From assembly GCA_947652805.1 (NCBI GenBank), contig CANTEM010000052.1:1-7713 (forward strand): a DNA stretch of 7,713 nt. The letters run 5' to 3'. Within the stretch, counting starts at the first letter, position 1. The number at the start of each line of letters is the position of its first letter. Of this stretch, positions 7,019 to 7,713 are shown in pieces. The position numbers and the translations under genes are program-made. The notes under the pieces were generated by a model, which saw nothing but the letters and a program-made list of their open reading frames with translations, was not told the DNA's origin and ran no database searches. The stretch is from an uncultured Clostridia bacterium. GTDB lineage: Bacteria; Bacillota; Clostridia; Oscillospirales; CAG-272.

Positions 7019-7122
7019 AATAATTCACCTGCCTTCTTTTGCTTTGTGCGCAGCGCAAAGCGCGCGTGAAAAGCTTTCTTCCGCCTTCTTTGGTCTAACC
7101 GTCGAAACTTGTCGCCTCTTTC
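7019..7122 (-). other. Purine-rich, structured leader upstream of the ABC operon
   Basis: This stretch between the terminator-like element and the ABC start codon has no credible ORF. It holds a near-perfect 9-bp stem-loop at 7041-7061 (GCTTTGTGC / GCGCAAAGC around GCA). It also holds purine-rich repeats on the minus strand: AAAGAAGGC at 7091-7083 and again at 7039-7031, and AAAGAGGC at 7121-7114. The last six bases before the 6-nt spacer are the AGGTGA ribosome-binding site (7030-7025). I found no convincing -35/-10 pair on the minus strand, so where operon transcription starts is unresolved. It may be a dispersed intergenic repeat or a regulatory leader. Confidence 0.45.
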
Positions 7123-7123
7123 T

Positions 7124-7195
7124 GTAAAAAGAAAACCCTTGTACAAAAGCTGTCTGGGCAAACTTGCCCTGCGGCATTTTTCATACAAAGGGTTT
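7124..7195 (-). terminator. Large terminator-like element between the isomerase and ABC genes
   Basis: On the minus strand, AAACCCTTTGTA (7195-7184) pairs with TACAAGGGTTT (7143-7133) with one bulged base, followed by TCTTTTT (7132-7126). Inside the stem a second hairpin, GGGCAA/TTGCCC (7169-7156), sits in a 40-base insert. The long stem with a T-run fits intrinsic termination after the isomerase gene, whose stop is 28 bases upstream. The large structured insert is unusual for a simple terminator and leaves room for a conditional attenuator controlling the ABC operon. Confidence 0.7.
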
Positions 7196-7223
7196 ATTCC
7201 GTCATCTAATCAAAATGCAGAAT

Positions 7224-7713
7224 TTATCTGCTTTTGAGTTCCTCGGGCTTCGGACAGTCCTCCAGAGGGATGTCGATTGCGCCAGGGAATGTGAAGCCGT
7301 TTTTCTTAAAAGTTTCATAATCAAAGTTGTCCAGCTCATCATAAGCCAGCTTATGGAACTCGTAGAAATTGGGCCACCATTCATAGCCGTCACCCAAGTT
7401 GTGATACAGGAAAGCCTCTGCAATTTCAATACCCATTGCAGGAGCAACATATGCTCCGCCCATAGAAATTACGTTGCAGTTGTTACCGGTAATGCAGCGC
7501 AGAGCAGCGGGAACGCTTTCCACAACTGCCGCATGTACATGGGGACACTTGCTTGCTGCAATGTGAATACCCATACCGGTACCGCAGAACAGCATTGCAC
7601 GCTCAAATTCACCTTCGGCAATCTTCGCGCCCACACGCAAACCGATTCTGTGGAACATCTCCGGATTCTTCTCATCCACTGCAGTGTAATCCTTGATCTC
7701 AAGGCGAAGCCTT
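7224..7713 (-). CDS. RpiB/LacA/LacB family sugar-phosphate isomerase, 5' end outside window
   Basis: The last 163 codons are visible. The frame stays open to the edge (…RLRLEIKDYTAV), so the GTG at 7679 is unlikely to be the true start. The hallmark FCGTGMGIHIAASK motif includes the cysteine (codon 7586-7584) that serves as catalytic base in E. coli RpiB. The segment GNNCNVISMGG (from 7487) matches the family's ligand-binding loop, but glycine stands where E. coli RpiB has its ring-opening histidine. A C-terminal extension rich in aromatic and acidic residues (WWPNFYEFHKLAYDELDNFDYE, here split as WWPNFYEFH and following) makes it longer than classical RpiB. The family interconverts aldose and ketose phosphates in the cytoplasm. 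The substrate may be a ribose, galactose or tetrose phosphate and cannot be chosen from this fragment. A terminator-like element follows the TAA stop. Confidence 0.87.
   Translation of the reverse strand, partial: RLRLEIKDYTAVDEKNPEMFHRIGLRVGAKIAEGEFERAMLFCGTGMGIHIAASKCPHVHAAVVESVPAALRCITGNNCNVISMGGAYVAPAMGIEIAEAFLYHNLGDGYEWWPNFYEFHKLAYDELDNFDYETFKKNGFTFPGAIDIPLEDCPKPEELKSR

Noticed and set aside
7141..7223. Minus-strand promoter for the ABC operon starting at TTGATT (near 7211)
   Set aside because: The best -10 candidate is poor at 17 bp and lies at 20 bp (TGTATG), inside the terminator stem.

Overview
The window looks like a chromosomal segment of a Clostridia-type Bacillota. The evidence is the strong purine-rich Shine-Dalgarno sites (GGAG, AGGTGA, AGGGGGG) 5-9 nt before the starts, a TTG start on one gene, TTGACT/TATAAT-type promoters with TGn extensions, AT-rich spacers around mixed-GC genes, and a stand-alone S component of an energy-coupling factor (ECF) transporter. 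Genus and species cannot be fixed from the sequence. Nothing looks like a phage, insertion sequence or CRISPR array.

Layout. The left edge holds a tRNA-Thr(UGU) gene on the minus strand, cut a few bases before its 3' end. Its promoter fires leftwards. A mirror-image promoter fires rightwards into a cytoplasmic Asp-box (sialidase-fold) protein at 235-1335, the only protein gene on the plus strand. That gene converges, with 3 bp between stop codons, on a minus-strand ECF S-component gene (1339-1854). The ECF promoter is overlapped or followed by two palindromes. From 2005 to 7018 a minus-strand operon encodes ABC exporter subunit 1, a DUF1854 protein and ABC exporter subunit 2. It ends in a perfect-stem terminator at 1968-2001. 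Upstream of it lies a structured 205-bp intergenic stretch (7019-7223) containing a terminator-like element, and then the 3' part of an RpiB/LacAB-type sugar-phosphate isomerase gene that runs off the right edge.

The main item of interest is the three-gene ABC operon. Both ABC subunits are full exporters (membrane domain plus ATPase domain). Each also carries an unusual soluble N-terminal extension followed by a four-cysteine zinc ribbon just before the first membrane helix. Between them, 10-12 nt from each neighbour, sits a DUF1854 protein. DUF1854 proteins are known next to ABC transporters in cyanophycin gene clusters of proteobacteria. No cyanophycin gene is visible here, so the substrate is open. 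The simplest reading is a heterodimeric exporter with a dedicated small partner protein and two cytoplasmic sensor-like or docking domains. This is an inference.

The other genes (tRNA, Asp-box protein, ECF S component, isomerase) show no clear functional link to the ABC operon. Almost all of the window is assigned. The two largest non-coding stretches are 72-234 (divergent promoters) and 7019-7223 (structured leader).
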